64,000 bases of DNA from Leeuwenhoekiella nanhaiensis. Lineage in GTDB: Bacteria; Bacteroidota; Bacteroidia; Flavobacteriales; Flavobacteriaceae. Location of the stretch: the NCBI RefSeq assembly GCF_002744755.1, contig NZ_KZ319297.1, forward strand, positions 39,796 through 103,795, in the 5' to 3' direction. The position numbers were made by a program, and so were the translations under genes. The notes beneath the pieces are model-generated. The model did not search any database. It saw only the letters and a list, made by a program, of their open reading frames with translations, and was not told the DNA's origin. Shown one piece after another: positions 61,643 to 64,000 of the stretch; within the stretch, counting starts at the first letter, position 1, and each line of letters starts with the position of its first letter.

Positions 61643-63001
61643 ATGATGTTTAAGAATTTTTCAATCCTGATTTTCAGCGTATGTGTGTTCATCTCGTGTA
61701 ACACCGAGCAAAAACCTCTTAGCGTTACGCCAGATGACTACAACAACGCCGTAGATAAAGTTACCGAGGTTATCATTCACGATATTTTTTCACCTCCGGT
61801 GGCGAGTCGTATTTATGCTTATTCCAATATTGCGGCCTATGAAGTATTGGCTCAAAACCATCCTGAGTACAATTCGCTGGCCGGTAAATTAAATGGTCTG
61901 GGCGAAACGCCAAAGGCTGAAAATCCTGCTGTAAACTATGATGTAGCGGCTTTGATCGCGCAAATGGAGATGGCTAAAAGCCTTATTTTTAGTGAAGATC
62001 GAATCACCGAAGTTCGCGACAGTCTGTATAAAACATGGGAAGATCAAAACGCTGACGAACTCGTGGCGTCAAAAGCATACGGACTTCAGGTTGCCGATCA
62101 CATTAAAAGCTGGATGGATGGCGACAATTACAAGCAAACCCGTACGATGCCCAAGTTTTCGGTAAATGCTGATAATCCGTCACGCTGGCAACCCACTCCT
62201 CCTGCCTATATGGACGGGATTGAACCGCACTGGATGAAGATTCGCACGTTTGTGCTCGATTCGGCTTCACAGTTTAAGCCTGTGCCGCCACCGGCTTTTT
62301 CGATGGAAGAAGGCAGCGAGTTTCACAACCAGCTTATGGAAGTCTTTAACGTACGTAATGAGATGACGGCTAAAGGTGACGATTCTGAGGAAGCAGCAAT
62401 CGCTAAATTCTGGGATTGCAACCCGTATGTATCAACCCACAAAGGCCATCTGATGTTTGCAACCAAAAAAATCACTCCGGGCGGTCACTGGATTGGAATT
62501 GTAAAAATCGCCACCAAAAAGAACAATGCAGACCTCATGGAAACGGTTTATGCCTATACCAAAACTTCAATCGCCCTGTTTGACGGCTTTATAAGCTGCT
62601 GGGATGAAAAATACCGCAGTAACCTCATTCGTCCGGAGACCTTAATCAATCAATATATTGATGACAGCTGGACTCCGGTATTGCAAACACCTCCATTTCC
62701 TGAATACAGCAGCGGTCACTCGGTAGTTTCAGGAGCTGCTGCAGAGGTACTCACCGAAATTTACGGCGATAATTTTCAATTTGATGACGACACCGAGACC
62801 GCTTATGGTCTGCCCGTACGTAGCTTTGATTCTTTCAGAGCAGCATCTTCAGAAGCCGCTTTAAGTCGTTTATATGGAGGCATTCATTATCGCGCAGCCA
62901 TTGATGAAGGTCTAAAGCAGGGGAGACAGGTAGGGCAGTACATCGTGAGTAACCTGCATATGAAAAATGACGGCGAAGCCCTTTCGCACAGCGGAAACTA
63001 A
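61643..63001 (+). CDS. vanadium-dependent haloperoxidase/PAP2-type lipoprotein
   Basis: A 452-residue lipoprotein (start 61643, MMFKNFSILIF; the 20 residues upstream overlap the previous gene). Lipobox FISC (Cys19). The vanadate/phosphate site is complete: Lys323 and Arg330-Pro331 (KYRSNLIRP), Ser357-Gly358-His359 (PEYSSGHS), then Arg409 and His415 (SRLYGGIHYRAAID). These motifs define both vanadium haloperoxidases and acid phosphatases, so activity cannot be decided from sequence alone. It is a probable enzyme on the surface or in the periplasm, working on the ligand handled by the preceding susCD and VCBS genes. Confidence 0.9.
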   Translation: MMFKNFSILIFSVCVFISCNTEQKPLSVTPDDYNNAVDKVTEVIIHDIFSPPVASRIYAYSNIAAYEVLAQNHPEYNSLAGKLNGLGETPKAENPAVNYDVAALIAQMEMAKSLIFSEDRITEVRDSLYKTWEDQNADELVASKAYGLQVADHIKSWMDGDNYKQTRTMPKFSVNADNPSRWQPTPPAYMDGIEPHWMKIRTFVLDSASQFKPVPPPAFSMEEGSEFHNQLMEVFNVRNEMTAKGDDSEEAAIAKFWDCNPYVSTHKGHLMFATKKITPGGHWIGIVKIATKKNNADLMETVYAYTKTSIALFDGFISCWDEKYRSNLIRPETLINQYIDDSWTPVLQTPPFPEYSSGHSVVSGAAAEVLTEIYGDNFQFDDDTETAYGLPVRSFDSFRAASSEAALSRLYGGIHYRAAIDEGLKQGRQVGQYIVSNLHMKNDGEALSHSGN

Positions 63002-63053
63002 AACTATTCTTTTTATAAAATACTAAATCAAACCCCGGTTTAAATTAAAATCT

Positions 63054-63968
63054 ATGATCAAGAAAATTGGTTTTGTAGTTATTACCCTGCTCTTAGTTGC
63101 GCTCGCCTGGTATCTTTTTGTAAAACCCAGTGATTACATCATCAATTTCAAAGTGAAAACTACTCCGGGTACGGTTGTTCAATCTGTAAAAACCTGGAAC
63201 AGCAATTTGTCCGCGAGTACTATTACAGAGCAACACGGAACTTCGGCTATTGTTCAGGAGCGGCAGTTTGGTGATTCTACAGTTACGTACACCTATCACG
63301 CCTACGCCATCAACGATTCAATCACCAAAGTGAGTGTTGGGGTTAAAGATGCCGAACACAGCCTGAAAAACCGACTTACAGTACCTTTTGCCAATACGCT
63401 TTTTAAGGAGCGTAGTACTGCAAATGTCATGGAATTTTTTGAGGCACTAAATGAACACCTCAAGCAAATTAAAATCGAAATCACCGGTATTGAGAAAACA
63501 CCTTCAACCTATTGCGCTTACATTCCGCTTAAAAGTATGCAGGAAGCTAAAGCTTTGGGAATGATGCGTAACTACGGGTATATAGGGGATGTGCTGGTAC
63601 GCAATAATGTTGAAATGAACGGACCTCCATTTGTAGAAGTGACCGAGTGGAATCAGGAAACAGACAGCATCTCGTACAACTTCTGCTTTCCGATAATCCG
63701 CTCTGAAAATCTGCCCATTACAGACGATATTAAATACAAGCGTTTGTTTGAAAAAGAGGCCATTCACGCGGTGTATAACGGGAACTATATAACCTCAGAC
63801 CGCGCCTGGTACGCTTTATTAGCTTACGCAAAGCAAAATAATATCGAAGTTGATGCCAAGCCTTTAGAGGTCTTTTTCAACAACCCAAATATGGGAGGCA
63901 ATGAGCTGGAATGGAAAGCAGACATTTATATGCCGCTGAAGCAGGAGAGTCCGGTGCAGATGGATTAA
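63054..63968 (+). CDS. GyrI-like effector-binding domain protein with membrane anchor
   Basis: A 304-residue protein. One N-terminal membrane helix (about 5-23) is followed by an SRPBCC-like region (about 30-140), and then a GyrI-like small-molecule-binding domain (about 143-300; IEITGIEKTPSTYCAYIPLK, EAIHAVYNGNYITSDRAWYA, ADIYMPLKQE). There is no DNA-binding domain, so it is not an AraC/MerR regulator. It probably binds a small molecule. It lies 52 bp behind the haloperoxidase-like gene and closes the group. The last 32 bp of the window are non-coding. Confidence 0.8.
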   Translation: MIKKIGFVVITLLLVALAWYLFVKPSDYIINFKVKTTPGTVVQSVKTWNSNLSASTITEQHGTSAIVQERQFGDSTVTYTYHAYAINDSITKVSVGVKDAEHSLKNRLTVPFANTLFKERSTANVMEFFEALNEHLKQIKIEITGIEKTPSTYCAYIPLKSMQEAKALGMMRNYGYIGDVLVRNNVEMNGPPFVEVTEWNQETDSISYNFCFPIIRSENLPITDDIKYKRLFEKEAIHAVYNGNYITSDRAWYALLAYAKQNNIEVDAKPLEVFFNNPNMGGNELEWKADIYMPLKQESPVQMD

Positions 63969-64000
63969 TGAGCACTATCTCATAAAGTGTGTAACTAAAA

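Noticed and set aside
61643..63001. Naming the PAP2-type protein a confirmed haloperoxidase
   Set aside because: The active-site motifs are shared with acid phosphatases. Only a family-level call is justified.
1..64000. tRNA, rRNA, CRISPR array or riboswitch
   Set aside because: No cloverleaf, regularly spaced repeat or known riboswitch core was seen in any intergenic stretch.

Overview
The window is chromosomal DNA from a member of the Bacteroidota, most likely family Flavobacteriaceae. The evidence is SusC/SusD and other CarboxypepD_reg-TonB outer-membrane receptors, a type IX secretion (type B) substrate paired with a PorP/SprF protein, mevalonate-pathway genes, lipoproteins with acidic residues after the lipobox cysteine, many TTG starts, and TAnnTTTG promoter boxes just upstream of several starts. 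The genus cannot be fixed from sequence alone. I saw no rRNA, tRNA or CRISPR array. Coding density is high apart from an AT-rich left edge (1-922).

Layout. 442-879: an unrecognised small gene. 923-3535: alaS. 3746-6925: M23 peptidase, MerR regulator, LemA and two TPM-domain proteins in one tight operon. 7184-9769: a small hypothetical gene, a YiaA-like membrane protein and a 486-aa helical protein. 9744-15387: two paralogous outer-membrane beta-barrel receptors. 15511-16812: der. 17041-21098: DUF547 lipoprotein, TIGR04283-type glycosyltransferase, hemerythrin, VOC protein, a 51-aa YqaE/Pmp3 peptide and a GH113-like lipoprotein. 21223-24758: an FAD oxidoreductase and a membrane polyferredoxin, separated by a REP-associated tyrosine transposase framed by two palindromes. 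24802-27143: PLDc_N-type peptide, fasciclin lipoprotein and outer-membrane protein. 27301-31480: YwqK-like protein and three membrane-linked glycosyltransferases. 31545-33907: T9SS type B substrate plus PorP/SprF. 33908-36886: ArnC-like, LAB_N and ArnT-like genes. 37036-40331: polyamine operon (arginine decarboxylase, agmatinase, deoxyhypusine synthase-like). 40477-44448: pseudouridine synthase-like protein, UbiA prenyltransferase, mevalonate kinase and diphosphomevalonate decarboxylase. 44549-46289: TspO and a BaiN/HI0933-type flavoprotein.

46773-63968 is the most unusual region: a SusC/SusD pair with its own terminator, then three tandem ~1,100-residue VCBS/ASPIC-UnbV lipoproteins, a vanadium-haloperoxidase/PAP2-type lipoprotein and a GyrI-like protein. 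It has the shape of a polysaccharide utilisation locus but no recognisable carbohydrate-active enzyme. I propose it as a surface uptake or processing system for an unidentified ligand.

Other points of interest: a palindrome, GCTTTCGCGAAAGC or its core, occurring four times and mostly inside genes; a pseudouridine-synthase homologue whose catalytic Asp is Gly; a polyamine operon that probably makes homospermidine; a duplicated LAB_N protein between ArnC-like and ArnT-like genes; a terminator hairpin directly abutting a start codon; and several genes whose promoter box lies so close to the ATG that the mRNA should be leaderless or nearly so.
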